Source of the DNA: DTHT01 sp037444625
GTDB taxonomy: Bacteria; Acidobacteriota; Terriglobia; Bryobacterales; Bryobacteraceae
Length of the DNA: 64,000 nucleotides
Assembly: GCA_037444625.1 (NCBI GenBank)
Contig: JBBIMA010000011.1
Location: forward strand, 17,829 to 81,828
Reading direction: 5' to 3'
Part shown: in pieces, positions 23,500 through 33,014 of the stretch
How positions within the stretch are numbered: position 1 is the stretch's first letter
Layout: every line of letters starts with the position of its first letter
Translations under genes and position numbers: made by a program
The notes under the pieces: generated by a model
What the model saw: the letters and a program-made list of their open reading frames with translations, nothing else
The model's database searches: none
Told to the model about the DNA's origin: nothing

Positions 23500-24288
23500 A
23501 TGCGCTTGGATTTCACGGGCCGGAACGTCGTCATCACCGGCGGCGCCAACGGGATCGGGCTGGCCGCGGCGCGGGCATTCCTGGCGGCCGGCGCCTCGGT
23601 GTGGATTCTGGACCTTCCCCAGGAGCAGCCGGTGGAGACGGCCCGCTCGATCGGCGCTGCGGGTGTCGCCGCCGACGTCACCGACCGGGCGTCGCTGGAG
23701 GCCGCCTTCCGCCTCAGCGGACCGCCCGAGGTGGTGGTGGCCAATGCGGGCATCGGGGAGTACCGCCGCTTGGAGGAGACCGGCGAGAGCTTGTGGGACC
23801 GCACCCTGGCCGTCAACCTGAGCGGCGTCTTCCACACCGTTCAGATCGCCGCCGGGCTGATGAAGCCCCGCCGCCGCGGGGCGATCGTGATCACCGCCTC
23901 GACCAATTCCTACGACGGCGAGGCGGGGTTCCTGGCTTACAATGCCAGCAAGGCGGGCCTGCTCGGCATCGTGCACACGGCCGCCAACGAGCTGGGGCCC
24001 TACCAGATCCGTGTGAACGCCGTCTGCCCCGGCTTCATTCGCACCCGCCTGAGCGAGCACGCCTTCCGGGATCCGGGTTTCATCAAGCCTTACTTCCAGC
24101 ACATCCCGCTGGGGCGTGGAGGAACGCCCGAGGAGGTGGCGGCGGCCATTGTTTTCCTGGCTTCCGAGGCGGCCGGTTACATCACCGGCGCGACCTTGCT
24201 GGTGGACGGCGGTCAGATGGCGGCCAAGTTCGGCACCTGGAATGAGGGCGCGGCCGAGTTCGTCTCGGACCGCTGGCGGCTGAAATAG
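23500..24288 (+). CDS. Short-chain dehydrogenase/reductase
   Basis: The 262-residue classical SDR has the cofactor motif TGGANGIG (about 13-20), NAGIG (about 83-87), the catalytic Ser in ITASTN and YNASK (Tyr and Lys), and the C-terminal PGFIRT and GATLLVDGGQ. This fits an NAD(P)-dependent sugar or alcohol dehydrogenase; the substrate is undetermined. GATAGA at 23486-23491 and an AGAGG ribosome site precede the ATG. It is followed by the DUF5916 gene after only 4-13 bases, so they may be co-transcribed. Confidence 0.9.
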   Translation: MRLDFTGRNVVITGGANGIGLAAARAFLAAGASVWILDLPQEQPVETARSIGAAGVAADVTDRASLEAAFRLSGPPEVVVANAGIGEYRRLEETGESLWDRTLAVNLSGVFHTVQIAAGLMKPRRRGAIVITASTNSYDGEAGFLAYNASKAGLLGIVHTAANELGPYQIRVNAVCPGFIRTRLSEHAFRDPGFIKPYFQHIPLGRGGTPEEVAAAIVFLASEAAGYITGATLLVDGGQMAAKFGTWNEGAAEFVSDRWRLK

Positions 24289-24301
24289 ACGCGTGCCGGG
24301 G

Positions 24302-26461
24302 ATGCGAGTCGCGCTCCTGGTGGGGCTGCTGGGTCCGGCCGCGGCCGGCCAGCCCACCGTCGCTCTCACGCCCGCGGCGGGAGGCCTGCGCCTGGACGGG
24401 CGGCTCGAGGAAGCCGCCTGGGGCCGCGCGCCCGCCTTGGCGCTCACCCAACAATCGCCCCAGCCCGGAGCCCCGACGCCGTTTTCCACCCAAGTGCGCG
24501 TGCTGCGCGCCGGGGAGGATCTTTGGTTCGGGTTCCTTTGCCGAGATCCGGATCCCTCGAAAATCTCCGTCCGAACCCTGCGCCGGGACGGGGAGATGAA
24601 CGGCGACGACACGGTGGGGATCGTGCTGAACACTTATGGCGATCGCCGCACCGGCTACTTCTTCATCGTGAACGCCGCCGGCGCCCGCGCCGACGGCCTG
24701 ATCTCCGATCCCGAGCATCCCTCCCTGGATTGGGACGGCATCTGGGACGCGCGCACGCGGCGCACGGCCGAGGGCTGGACGGCGGAGATCCTCATCCCCG
24801 CGCGCAGCCTGAGCTTCACTCCCGGTCTGGAGAGCTGGGGCGTGAACTTCCAGCGCTTCGCCGCCCGCGAGCGCCTCACGCTGCGCTGGGCTTCGCCCAC
24901 GCTGGATGCGTTCTTCTACGATTTAAGCCGGGCCGGCCGCTTGACCGACCTGGGCGATCTGCGGCAGGGCAGGGGCCTCGAGCTCAGTCCCTACCTGATC
25001 GGGCGAATGCGGAGCCTCTTCGCCCAGGCGCCCAGGGCCTGGCAGGGCGCGCTGGGCGCCGATTTCACCTGGAAGATCACCCCGCAGATGGTCGGCGTCT
25101 TCACGGCCAACACCGATTTCGCCGAAACCGAGGTGGATGCGCGCCAGATCAACCTCACTCGCTTCCCGCTGTTCTTCCCGGAGAAACGGGCCTTCTTTCT
25201 GGAGGGACTCAATCAGTTCGAGTTCGGCCTCGGGCTGGGCCGTTACTTCATCCCTTTCTTCACCCGCCGCGTGGGCCTGCTGGGCGGGCGGCCCGTCCCG
25301 ATCCAAGCCGGCGTCAAGCTGAACGGACGCGCCGGCCGCTGGAACCTGGCGGCGCTGGACGTACAGACCCGCGCCACCGATCTGGCGCCGGCTGTGAATC
25401 TGGGCGCGGCGCGCCTCTCTTACGATCTGACCGAACGTTTCCGGATCGGCGGGCTGCTGACTCATGGCGACCCCGAGGGTCGCCGCGACAACTCGCTGTT
25501 CGGCTTGGACGCCGTCTGGCGCACCTCGAAGTTTCGGGGCGACAAGAACCTCTTGATCGGCGCCTGGACCGCCTTCACGCGCGGAGACCCACCGCCCGAC
25601 CGGCCGGCGGGCAGCCGGACCGGCTGGGGCTTCAAGGTGGACTATCCCAACGACATGCTGGATTGCTCCGCCACGCTGTTCCAGGTCGGCCCGGCGCTGG
25701 ACCCGGCGCTGGGCTTCCTGCCCCGTCCCGGGGTGCGGCACTCGATCTCCGGCTGCCGCCTGCAACCGCGGCCGGCCCGCGACGGCGCTTTCTCCTGGAT
25801 CCGCCAGTACGTGCTGCGCGGCGCCTATGAGCGCGTGGTCAACCACCTTGGGCAGGTCGAATCCTGGCGCTATCAGTGGTCGCCGCTGGGCATCGAGTTC
25901 GACAGCGGCGAGCGCTTCAAGATCGAGTGGGGACCGCAGTACGAGTTCCTGCCCGCCCCGTTCGAGATTGCTCCGGGCGTAGTCCTTCCCCCCGGCCCGT
26001 ACCGCTTCGATCAAGTCGAGCTGGACGGGAATACCAGCCCGCACCGGCCGCTGTATTTCGTCACCGAGAACAGCCTGGGGACCTTCTATTCCGGACGACT
26101 GACGCAGTTGTCCGGCCAGCTCCGCTGGACCTCGCCCGAGGGCCGGGCGCAACTCGGCCTGGCAACCGAATATAACCGTGCCTGCTTGCGCGAGGGACGC
26201 TTCATTCAGCGGCTCTGGCGATGGGAGGCCGCCCTGGCCTGGAATGCCTACCTGGTGCTCACCAGCTTCGTGCAATACGATTCCGAGTCGCGCAACCTGG
26301 GCGCCAACACACGCCTCCGCTGGACCTTGCGGCCGGGTAACGACCTGTTCCTGGTTTGGAACCGCGGCTGGCGGCGCTGGCCTCGCTCGCCGCACGAGCC
26401 CGTCCTGGCGCCGGAAAGCGAGCTGCTGGCCGTCAAACTCCGCTGGACCTTGCGCTGGTGA
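24302..26461 (+). CDS. DUF5916 outer-membrane protein with CBM9-like N-domain
   Basis: The roughly 719-residue protein begins with a signal peptide (MRVALLVGLLGPAAAG). Residues about 20-200 form a carbohydrate-binding-family-9-like domain (LDGRLEEAAWGRA, GFLCRDPDP, DDTVGIVLNTY, GYFFIVNAAGARADG). The rest is the DUF5916 region (FFPEKRAFFLEG and following), which is predicted as a large beta-barrel ending in LRWTLRW, an outer-membrane-like C-terminus. The frame is open from a GTG at 24293; I prefer the ATG at 24302 because the signal peptide starts there. The family is common in Bacteroidetes, Gemmatimonadetes and Acidobacteria with unknown function. Confidence 0.85.
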   Translation: MRVALLVGLLGPAAAGQPTVALTPAAGGLRLDGRLEEAAWGRAPALALTQQSPQPGAPTPFSTQVRVLRAGEDLWFGFLCRDPDPSKISVRTLRRDGEMNGDDTVGIVLNTYGDRRTGYFFIVNAAGARADGLISDPEHPSLDWDGIWDARTRRTAEGWTAEILIPARSLSFTPGLESWGVNFQRFAARERLTLRWASPTLDAFFYDLSRAGRLTDLGDLRQGRGLELSPYLIGRMRSLFAQAPRAWQGALGADFTWKITPQMVGVFTANTDFAETEVDARQINLTRFPLFFPEKRAFFLEGLNQFEFGLGLGRYFIPFFTRRVGLLGGRPVPIQAGVKLNGRAGRWNLAALDVQTRATDLAPAVNLGAARLSYDLTERFRIGGLLTHGDPEGRRDNSLFGLDAVWRTSKFRGDKNLLIGAWTAFTRGDPPPDRPAGSRTGWGFKVDYPNDMLDCSATLFQVGPALDPALGFLPRPGVRHSISGCRLQPRPARDGAFSWIRQYVLRGAYERVVNHLGQVESWRYQWSPLGIEFDSGERFKIEWGPQYEFLPAPFEIAPGVVLPPGPYRFDQVELDGNTSPHRPLYFVTENSLGTFYSGRLTQLSGQLRWTSPEGRAQLGLATEYNRACLREGRFIQRLWRWEAALAWNAYLVLTSFVQYDSESRNLGANTRLRWTLRPGNDLFLVWNRGWRRWPRSPHEPVLAPESELLAVKLRWTLRW

Positions 26462-26550
26462 GTGCGGCGGCCGGGCCCTTCTTCCCTACCGGGCACCTTG
26501 CCCGCCCGGCCGGCGCTGCTGTACCATCGGAAGCGGTCGAGGAGAGGCCT

Positions 26551-27753
26551 ATGCTGCGGTTGCTCGCTTGCCTTCCCGTCGCTCTGCTGATGAGCGCCGC
26601 CCAGACCGTGCTGCCCTCCGGGGCCGAATTCGAGGTGCGCCTGAAGAGCGCCGTCAACAGCCGCACGGCCCGGCCCGGCGACCGGTTGGATGGCGTGCTG
26701 ATCCGGCCCGTGATGGCAGGCGACGCGCCGGCCCTGCCTGCCGGCCTCGAGCTGCGCGCGCAGGTGGTCGCCGCCGCTCCCGCCGCGCCCGACAAGCGCG
26801 CCACCTTGCAACTCGGCGGCTGGCAGCTTCTGCTGGGCAACAAGACTCTCGAGCTGCCCGCCCGACTCGTCCGCGTGGACAATGCCCGCGAGAGCGTGGA
26901 CGCACAGGGCGTCATCCAGGGCATCCTGGCCTCGGAGACTCCCACCGCCCGGCTGGATCAAGCGATCCAACGGGTCTCCCAGCGCTACGGGCGGCTGGGC
27001 GGCTTCCTGGAGACGGTCAAGGGCGCGGTGCTCAAGGAGCCCGACCCGGACATCGTCTACGAGCCGGGGACCGAACTCATCCTGGCCCTCAGCCGCGAGC
27101 TGTCCTTGGACTCCGCTGCTGTACCGGCGCGCCCCTACACGCTCGAGGGCATTGAGCCGGCCGAGGAACTCTACCGCCTGGTGAATGCGCAACCCTTTCA
27201 AACCACCGCCGAGAAGACGCCGACCCCCTCCGATCTTACGAACCTGATGTTTCTCGGCAGCGAAGAGCAGTTGCGCGCGGCCTTCAGCGAGGCCGGTTGG
27301 GCTCCGGCCGCGGCGCTGGACGCCAAATCGGGCCTGGAAACCTTCCGGGCCGTGGCCGAGGCGCGCGGCTACCGCGAGGCTCCCATGTCCACCCTGCTGC
27401 TGGAGGGCAAGAAGTCCGACCTGGATTTTCAAAAGCAGCTCAACACCTTCGCCATGCGCCACCACCTGCGCATCTGGCGTCGCCCGGGCGATTTCCGGGA
27501 TCGGCCGGTCTGGGTGTGCGCCGCCACCCACGACATCGGCATCGAATTCTCTGCGGAGAACCGCACGTTCATTCACAAGATTGATTCCCAGATAGACCGC
27601 GAGCGGGCCAAGGTGGTCAGCGACCTCGTCTTCAGCGGCCGCGTCGCCGGCCTGGCCCTGGTCGAGCGCCCGGCCGTGCCCCGCCAAAGCAAGAACGCCA
27701 CCGGCGACCAACTCCTCACCGACGGCCGGATGGCGGTGCTGCTGTTGCGCTGA
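26551..27753 (+). CDS. Secreted protein with LssY C-terminal-like domain
   Basis: The 400-residue protein from the ATG at 26551 (GGAGAGG upstream) has a signal peptide (MLRLLACLPVALLMSAAQ). An N-terminal half with VRLKSAVNSRTARPGDRLDGVL resembles the beta-rich domains of exported stability/TrbI-like proteins. The C-terminal half resembles LssY-C: GSEEQLRAAFSEAGW, STLLLEGKKSDLDFQK, RHHLRIWRR, WVCAATHDIGIEFS, FTHKID-type and ERAKVVSDLVFSGRV segments. LssY was named in a Legionella secretion locus, but this domain alone does not show a secretion system. TACCAT at 26522-26527 is a possible -10. The role is unknown. Confidence 0.8.
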   Translation: MLRLLACLPVALLMSAAQTVLPSGAEFEVRLKSAVNSRTARPGDRLDGVLIRPVMAGDAPALPAGLELRAQVVAAAPAAPDKRATLQLGGWQLLLGNKTLELPARLVRVDNARESVDAQGVIQGILASETPTARLDQAIQRVSQRYGRLGGFLETVKGAVLKEPDPDIVYEPGTELILALSRELSLDSAAVPARPYTLEGIEPAEELYRLVNAQPFQTTAEKTPTPSDLTNLMFLGSEEQLRAAFSEAGWAPAAALDAKSGLETFRAVAEARGYREAPMSTLLLEGKKSDLDFQKQLNTFAMRHHLRIWRRPGDFRDRPVWVCAATHDIGIEFSAENRTFIHKIDSQIDRERAKVVSDLVFSGRVAGLALVERPAVPRQSKNATGDQLLTDGRMAVLLLR

Positions 27754-27827
27754 GGCTGCCCTCCCGCAACGCGCCGGCCCGGATCGCTCTTTCGCGGCCG
27801 CCGGGGATGTAGACTAGGACGGCCGAG

Positions 27828-29339
27828 ATGGTGCTCCTGGACGGCGATCAGTTGACCCTCGAACAAGTGCTGGCGGCCGCTTGCCGGGACGAGCCGGTCA
27901 GCCTGCACCCCCGGGCGCTGGAGCGCATGCGGCGTTCGCGCGCCGTGGTCGAGCGGCTGGCGGCCGCCGGCGTGCCGGTCTACGGAGTCAACACCGGCGT
28001 GGGCCGCCTGGCCGAGGTGTGCGTTCCGCCCGAGCAACTCGAGCAGCTCCAGCGCAACATCGTGCGCTCGCACGCCTGCGGCGTAGGCGAACCGTTGCGC
28101 CGCCCGGACGTGCGGGCCATGATGTTGATCCGCGCCAACACCCTGGCCAAGGGGTTTTCCGGCATCCGCCCCCTGGTGGCCGAGCGGCTCTGCGAGATGC
28201 TCAACCGCGGCGTGACGCCGGTCGTGCCCTCGCGGGGAAGCGTGGGCGCCAGCGGGGATCTGGCGCCCCTGGCTCACATCGCTCTGGTGTTGATGGGCGA
28301 AGGCCGGGCGGAGTTTCAGGGCGCCGTGTGCTCCGGGCAGGAGGCCCTGGCCCGCGCCGGTCTGGAACCTTTGACGCTGGCGGCCAAGGAGGGCGTCTCG
28401 CTGATCAACGGCACCCAGGGGATGCTGGCCGTCGGCTGCCTGGAGCTGGCGGCGGCGGAAACCCTGGTCGAGACCGCCGATTTGGCCTGCGCCATGACGC
28501 TGGACGCCCTGCGCGGCACGCCGCGCGCCTTCGATGCCCGCCTCCACGCCCTGCGGCCTTTCCGAGGCCAGGCGCGCAGCGCGGCCCATTTGCGGCGGCT
28601 GTTGCAGGGCAGCCCGATCCGCCAGTCGCACATCGGCTGCTCTCGCGTGCAGGACGCCTACTCGCTGCGTTGCGCCCCCCAGGTGCACGGCGCAGTGCGC
28701 GACGCTTTGGCCCAGGCCCGGGGCGCCTTCAGCCTCGAGTTGAACGCCGCCACCGACAACCCGCTGGTGCTGGGTGATGAGATCGTCTCGGGCGGCAATT
28801 TTCACGGCCAGCCGCTGGCCTTGCTGCTGGATTATCTGGCTATCGCCCTGACCACTCTGGCTCAGATCTCCGAACGGCGGCTCGACCGCCTGCTCAACCC
28901 GGTTCTCAACGAAGGCCTGCCGCCGTTTTTGGCCGAAAACCCGGGGCTGGAGTCCGGTTTCATGATGCTCCAGGCGACCGCGGCCGCTCTGGTCGCCGAG
29001 AATCGCGTGCTGGCTCACCCGGCCACCGCCGGCTCGATTCCCACCAGCGGCGACAAGGAGGATTTCGTCAGCATGGGGATGACGGCCGCCCTGAAGCTTC
29101 GCACCGTGACCGAGAACACCCGCACGGTGCTGGCCCTGGAGCTGCTGGCCGCCGCGCGCGCCCTGGACTTGCTGGCGCCGCTCGCCTCCAGTCCCGCCCT
29201 GGAGCGGGTGCGCGCGGAAATACGGCGCCTCGCCCCTCCCGCTCCGGGCGACCGCAGCCTGAGCGCCGAGATCCCCCGCCTGGCCGAGAGCATCGCCCAG
29301 GGCGATCTGGTGCGCGCCGCCGCGGGAGAGACTCCATGA
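27828..29339 (+). CDS. hutH: Histidine ammonia-lyase
   Basis: The 503-residue aromatic amino-acid lyase has the MIO-forming Ala-Ser-Gly at 141-143 (VGASGDLAPLAH), the catalytic Tyr52 (VYGVNTGVG), and QDAYSLRCAPQVHG and NFHGQPLA. The selectivity pair at 81-82 is Ser-His (VRSHACGVGEP), as in histidine lyases and unlike tyrosine (Leu-His) or phenylalanine (Phe-Leu) lyases. It should convert histidine to urocanate and ammonia. No hutU, hutI or hutG is in view. Its stop overlaps the ATG of the penicillin-acylase gene (29336-29339), indicating coupled translation. TAGACT at 27810-27815 may be its -10. Confidence 0.88.
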   Translation: MVLLDGDQLTLEQVLAAACRDEPVSLHPRALERMRRSRAVVERLAAAGVPVYGVNTGVGRLAEVCVPPEQLEQLQRNIVRSHACGVGEPLRRPDVRAMMLIRANTLAKGFSGIRPLVAERLCEMLNRGVTPVVPSRGSVGASGDLAPLAHIALVLMGEGRAEFQGAVCSGQEALARAGLEPLTLAAKEGVSLINGTQGMLAVGCLELAAAETLVETADLACAMTLDALRGTPRAFDARLHALRPFRGQARSAAHLRRLLQGSPIRQSHIGCSRVQDAYSLRCAPQVHGAVRDALAQARGAFSLELNAATDNPLVLGDEIVSGGNFHGQPLALLLDYLAIALTTLAQISERRLDRLLNPVLNEGLPPFLAENPGLESGFMMLQATAAALVAENRVLAHPATAGSIPTSGDKEDFVSMGMTAALKLRTVTENTRTVLALELLAAARALDLLAPLASSPALERVRAEIRRLAPPAPGDRSLSAEIPRLAESIAQGDLVRAAAGETP

Positions 29340-32182
29340 GAGCGCACGGGCTGATCGTGCTATGGGCGGCCGCGATCTCGGCCGCCGCTCCCCTGGCCGG
29401 CTTGCGCGCGCCCGTGCGCGTGGTGCGCGACTCCAACGCCGTCCCGCACATTTTCGCCGACAACGACGCCGACGCCATGGCCGTGCTGGGCTACTTGCAT
29501 GCCCGCGATCGCTTCTTCCAGATGGATCTGCTGCGCCGACAGGCGGGCGGGACTTCGGCCGAGCTGCTCGGGCCGGGCGCGCTGGGCGCGGACATCCGCG
29601 CGCGCACGCTGGGCTTGCGCCGGGCGGCGGAGGCTTGCTGGGAGGCTCACCAGGCGGGCGTGCGGGCATTGCTGGAAGCCTACGCCCGGGGCGTCAACGC
29701 CTGGCTGCGCGATCCGGCCAACCCGCTGCCCCCCGAGTATGGCGCCCTCGAGTTGACGCGCGCCTCGGTGCCGGAGTGGACGCCGCTCGACAGCCTCGCG
29801 GTGGCCAAGGCCCTGGCCTTTCAGCTTTCCTACGACGCCGAGCTGGACATCGCTCTCACGCTGGGGCTGGCGGCGGCCGAGCTGGCCGGCCGGCAGGCGG
29901 GATTCGACGGCGGGGCGCTGTTCCTGGAAGATCTGATGCGCTCGGCCCCCTTCGACCCCACGGTCTCGATCCCGAATTTTCTTCCGGCCCAAGTTTCCGC
30001 CGCCAAGGGGCCGCCCGCCGCGCCCAGCGCGCGGCGCTGGACGGAACACCTGCGTCCGGAAGCGCTCGAACTCGGGCGGCGCTGTCTGGACCAGGCGCGG
30101 CGCCACCCGCTGTTCCAGGGGACGCTCGGGCCGCGGGGGGCCAGTAACTGGTGGGTCGTGAGCGGGCGCTTGACCCGGAGCGGCTTCCCCATGCTGGCCA
30201 GCGATCCGCATCTCAGCCTGAGCACGCCGCCGATCTGGTACGAGGCCCATTTGCTCGTCGCCGCCGATCCGGCGCGCGGGCCGATGAACGTCGCCGGCGT
30301 CACGCTGCCCGGCGTGCCGGGCGTCATCCTGGGCTGCAACCAGCGGCTCTGCTGGGGCGCGACCATGAATCCCCTGGACGTCACCGACGTCTATCAGGAG
30401 CGCCTGGCGGCCGAGCCGGCCACGCTCGCTCCGCTGGCTACCCTCTTCGAGGATCGGCCCGAGCCGCTGGTCGTGATCCCCCAGCGCTACCGCGTCAACC
30501 GCCCGAACAACGGTGTTGCGGACGATCTGGCCGAGGCCGCGGTCGGCCCCCTGGAGGGCGGCCTCACGCTGGTGGTGCCCCGCCGCAACCACGGCCCGAT
30601 CATTTCCCTGGAGGTGCGCAGCCCGTCCGACATCACCGGCTTGAGCGTCCAGTACGCCGGCTGGGGCCCCACTCGCGAACCGCAGTCGTTTCTGGAGTTC
30701 GCCCGGGCCGGCAACGTGGTCGAATTCCGGGAGGCCTTGCGCTGGTTCACCTTCGGCTCGCAGAACTGGGCTTGCGCCGACGCCGACGGCAACATCGCTT
30801 ACTTCGCCGCGGGCGAGATGCCCTTGCGCGAGGACCTGGAGACCCTGGGCCGCCCCGACGGCCCGCCGCCCTACCTGATCCGCGACGGCGCCCACCGCCT
30901 GCGCCACGAATGGCTGCCCTTGCGCAATCCCCAGCCCGACCAGGCGCTGCCTTACGAAATCTTGCCCCGCGGGGAAATGCCGCACGTCTTCAATCCCCCC
31001 GAGGGTTTCCTGGCCAACGCCAACAACGATCCCATCGGCCTCACGCTGGAGAACGATCCGCTCGGCCGGCACCGGGCCACCGGCGGCGTCTACTACTTGA
31101 GCCCCGGCTACGACGGCGGTTTCCGCGTGGGGCGGATCGCCGGCTTGATCCGGGACATGGTGCGGCGCGGCGAGCTCATGACGCTCAGCACGATGGCGAG
31201 CATCCAGGCCAACCATCAGATGCTGGACGCCGAGGTGTTCACGCCTTACCTTCTGCGCGCCTTTCAGAACGCGCGCGCCCCCGGCGCCCCGCCCGCCCTG
31301 GCCGCCCTGGCGGCGGATCGCGAGGTAGCCGAAGCGGTGGCCCGTCTGGCCGCCTGGGACTTTTCCACCCCCACCGGCCTGAGGGAGGGCTACGATCCCG
31401 GCGACGATCCCGAGAACCTGCCCGAGCCTTCCCACCAGGAGGTGCAAAACAGCATCGCGGCCACCCTTTACAGCGTCTGGCGCAGCCAGTTCGTCCGGCT
31501 CTCCGTGGACGCGGCGCTCGACCGCTCGGGCCTGCGCTGGTTCCGCCCGCCCGACGATCAGACGCTGGCCGCCCTGCGCCGGCTGCTCGAGAACTTCCCG
31601 GCCCTGCGCGGGCGCGGCAGCTCGGGCGTGAACTTCTTCGAGAGCCCGGAGGCCGCGACGCCCGAGGCGGCGCGCGACCTGCTGCTTCTGCGCGCTCTGC
31701 GCGCGGCGCTCGACCTGCTGGCGGGCGAAGCCTTCGCGCCCGCCTTCGGCCGTTCGCGCAGCCAAGACGATTACCGTTGGGGCCGCCTGCATCGCATCGT
31801 GTTCCGGCACGCCCTGGGCGGCGCTTTCAACATCCCGCCGGCGGGCGGCCTGCCCCATCTGGGGCCGGCGCTGCCCGGGCTGGCGCGCTCGGGCGGGTTT
31901 CAGGTGGTGGACGCCTCGAGCCACGCAGTGCGGGCCGCCTCGGCCTCCGCCTTCACCTTCGGCGGCGGTCCCTCGCGCCGCTTCGTGGCGGAAGTGGCGC
32001 CGGGCGGCGTGCTGGCCTTTCAGGCGGTTCCCGGAGCCCAGTCGGGAGTTCCCGACGGTTCGGACGAGCAGGCCCGGCTGAAGCGCTGGCTGACCAATTC
32101 CTACCACCGGCTGCCGCTCTCGGCCGGCGAGGTCGAACAGGACCGCGCCGGGGAGGAAATGTTTCTCCCCGCAGGCAACTGA
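29336..32182 (+). CDS. Penicillin-acylase-family Ntn hydrolase, secreted
   Basis: This 948-residue precursor of the S45 family has a signal peptide (LIVLWAAAISAAAPLAG), then an alpha-subunit region starting VRVVRDSNAVPHIFADNDADAM and LGYLHARDRFFQMDLLRRQ. The autocleavage junction is PRGASNWWVV, giving Ser270 as the N-terminal nucleophile of the beta subunit. Asn and Arg active-site segments follow (GCNQRLCWGAT, NANNDP). Known members hydrolyse penicillin, acyl-homoserine lactones or N-acyl amino acids. The overlap with hutH raises the idea that it releases histidine from N-acyl or peptide-like substrates in the periplasm. That is inference. Confidence 0.88.
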   Translation: MRAHGLIVLWAAAISAAAPLAGLRAPVRVVRDSNAVPHIFADNDADAMAVLGYLHARDRFFQMDLLRRQAGGTSAELLGPGALGADIRARTLGLRRAAEACWEAHQAGVRALLEAYARGVNAWLRDPANPLPPEYGALELTRASVPEWTPLDSLAVAKALAFQLSYDAELDIALTLGLAAAELAGRQAGFDGGALFLEDLMRSAPFDPTVSIPNFLPAQVSAAKGPPAAPSARRWTEHLRPEALELGRRCLDQARRHPLFQGTLGPRGASNWWVVSGRLTRSGFPMLASDPHLSLSTPPIWYEAHLLVAADPARGPMNVAGVTLPGVPGVILGCNQRLCWGATMNPLDVTDVYQERLAAEPATLAPLATLFEDRPEPLVVIPQRYRVNRPNNGVADDLAEAAVGPLEGGLTLVVPRRNHGPIISLEVRSPSDITGLSVQYAGWGPTREPQSFLEFARAGNVVEFREALRWFTFGSQNWACADADGNIAYFAAGEMPLREDLETLGRPDGPPPYLIRDGAHRLRHEWLPLRNPQPDQALPYEILPRGEMPHVFNPPEGFLANANNDPIGLTLENDPLGRHRATGGVYYLSPGYDGGFRVGRIAGLIRDMVRRGELMTLSTMASIQANHQMLDAEVFTPYLLRAFQNARAPGAPPALAALAADREVAEAVARLAAWDFSTPTGLREGYDPGDDPENLPEPSHQEVQNSIAATLYSVWRSQFVRLSVDAALDRSGLRWFRPPDDQTLAALRRLLENFPALRGRGSSGVNFFESPEAATPEAARDLLLLRALRAALDLLAGEAFAPAFGRSRSQDDYRWGRLHRIVFRHALGGAFNIPPAGGLPHLGPALPGLARSGGFQVVDASSHAVRAASASAFTFGGGPSRRFVAEVAPGGVLAFQAVPGAQSGVPDGSDEQARLKRWLTNSYHRLPLSAGEVEQDRAGEEMFLPAGN

Positions 32183-32237
32183 AACCTGCTCGCCGCCCGC
32201 CCGGCTGTGGTAGAAGGGCTCTCAGGAGTCATGGACA

Positions 32238-33014
32238 GTGCAAGCTGACGATCTGTTTTCCCTTTCTGAGCGCGCCGCGGTGGTGATCGGCGGCGGAGGC
32301 GTTCTGGCCGGCGCCATCTCGGGCGGTTTCGCCCGGGCGGGCGCCGCCGTGGCGGTGGCCGATTACAACGGCGAGGCGGCCGAAGCGCGCGCCGCAGCGA
32401 TCCGCGCCGAAGGCGGCCGCGCTCTGGCCGTGCCGTGCGACGCTACGCGCCGCGCCGATCTGGAGCGGGCCCTGGCGGCCACCCTGGAGCGCTTCGGCCG
32501 GGTGGACATCCTGGTCAACGCCGCGGGGATAAACTCGCCGACCCCCTTTTTCGAGATCACCGAAGAGGAGTGGCAGCGCATCCTGGACGTCAACCTGAAG
32601 AGCGTTTTCCTGGCCTGCCAGGTCTTCGGCAAGGCCATGATCGAGGCCGGCCGCGGCGGCTCGATCATCAACATCTCCTCGGTCTCGGCCGGGCCGCCGC
32701 TATCGCGCGTGTTCACCTACAGCATCACCAAAGCGGGCGTCAACCAGATCACGCAGTTCCTGGCGCGCGAGTGGGCCCCTTACAAGGTGCGGGTCAACGC
32801 CATCCAGCCGGGGTTCTTCCCGGCCGAACAAAATCGCCGCGTGCTCACGCCGGACCGCGTGGAGAAGATCATGTCGCACACGCCCATGGGCCGCTTCGGT
32901 GAGGCCGAAGAGCTGATCGGCGCTGCGATCTATCTGGCCTCCGAGCGCGCCTCCTCCTTCGTGACCGGCTCGATCCTGCGCGTGGACGGCGGCTTTCTGG
33001 CGATGACGATCTAG
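32238..33014 (+). CDS. Short-chain dehydrogenase/reductase (mannonate/fructuronate-reductase-like)
   Basis: The 258-residue SDR from a GTG start (32238) has the glycine motif as GGGGVLAGA (19-27), DATRR, NAAGINSP, the Ser in NISSVSA and YSITK (Tyr, Lys), and PGFFPAEQNR and GSILRVDGG. The PxxFPxxQNR segment resembles SDRs annotated as fructuronate or gluconate reductases. The ATG at 32231 is out of frame. CAGGAG lies 14 bases upstream of the GTG. It overlaps the convergent Gfo/Idh gene by four bases. Confidence 0.85.
   Translation: MQADDLFSLSERAAVVIGGGGVLAGAISGGFARAGAAVAVADYNGEAAEARAAAIRAEGGRALAVPCDATRRADLERALAATLERFGRVDILVNAAGINSPTPFFEITEEEWQRILDVNLKSVFLACQVFGKAMIEAGRGGSIINISSVSAGPPLSRVFTYSITKAGVNQITQFLAREWAPYKVRVNAIQPGFFPAEQNRRVLTPDRVEKIMSHTPMGRFGEAEELIGAAIYLASERASSFVTGSILRVDGGFLAMTI

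Noticed and set aside
26551..27753. Evidence for a type I secretion system
   Set aside because: The LssY-C domain is the only hint; no ABC transporter, membrane-fusion protein or TolC is nearby.
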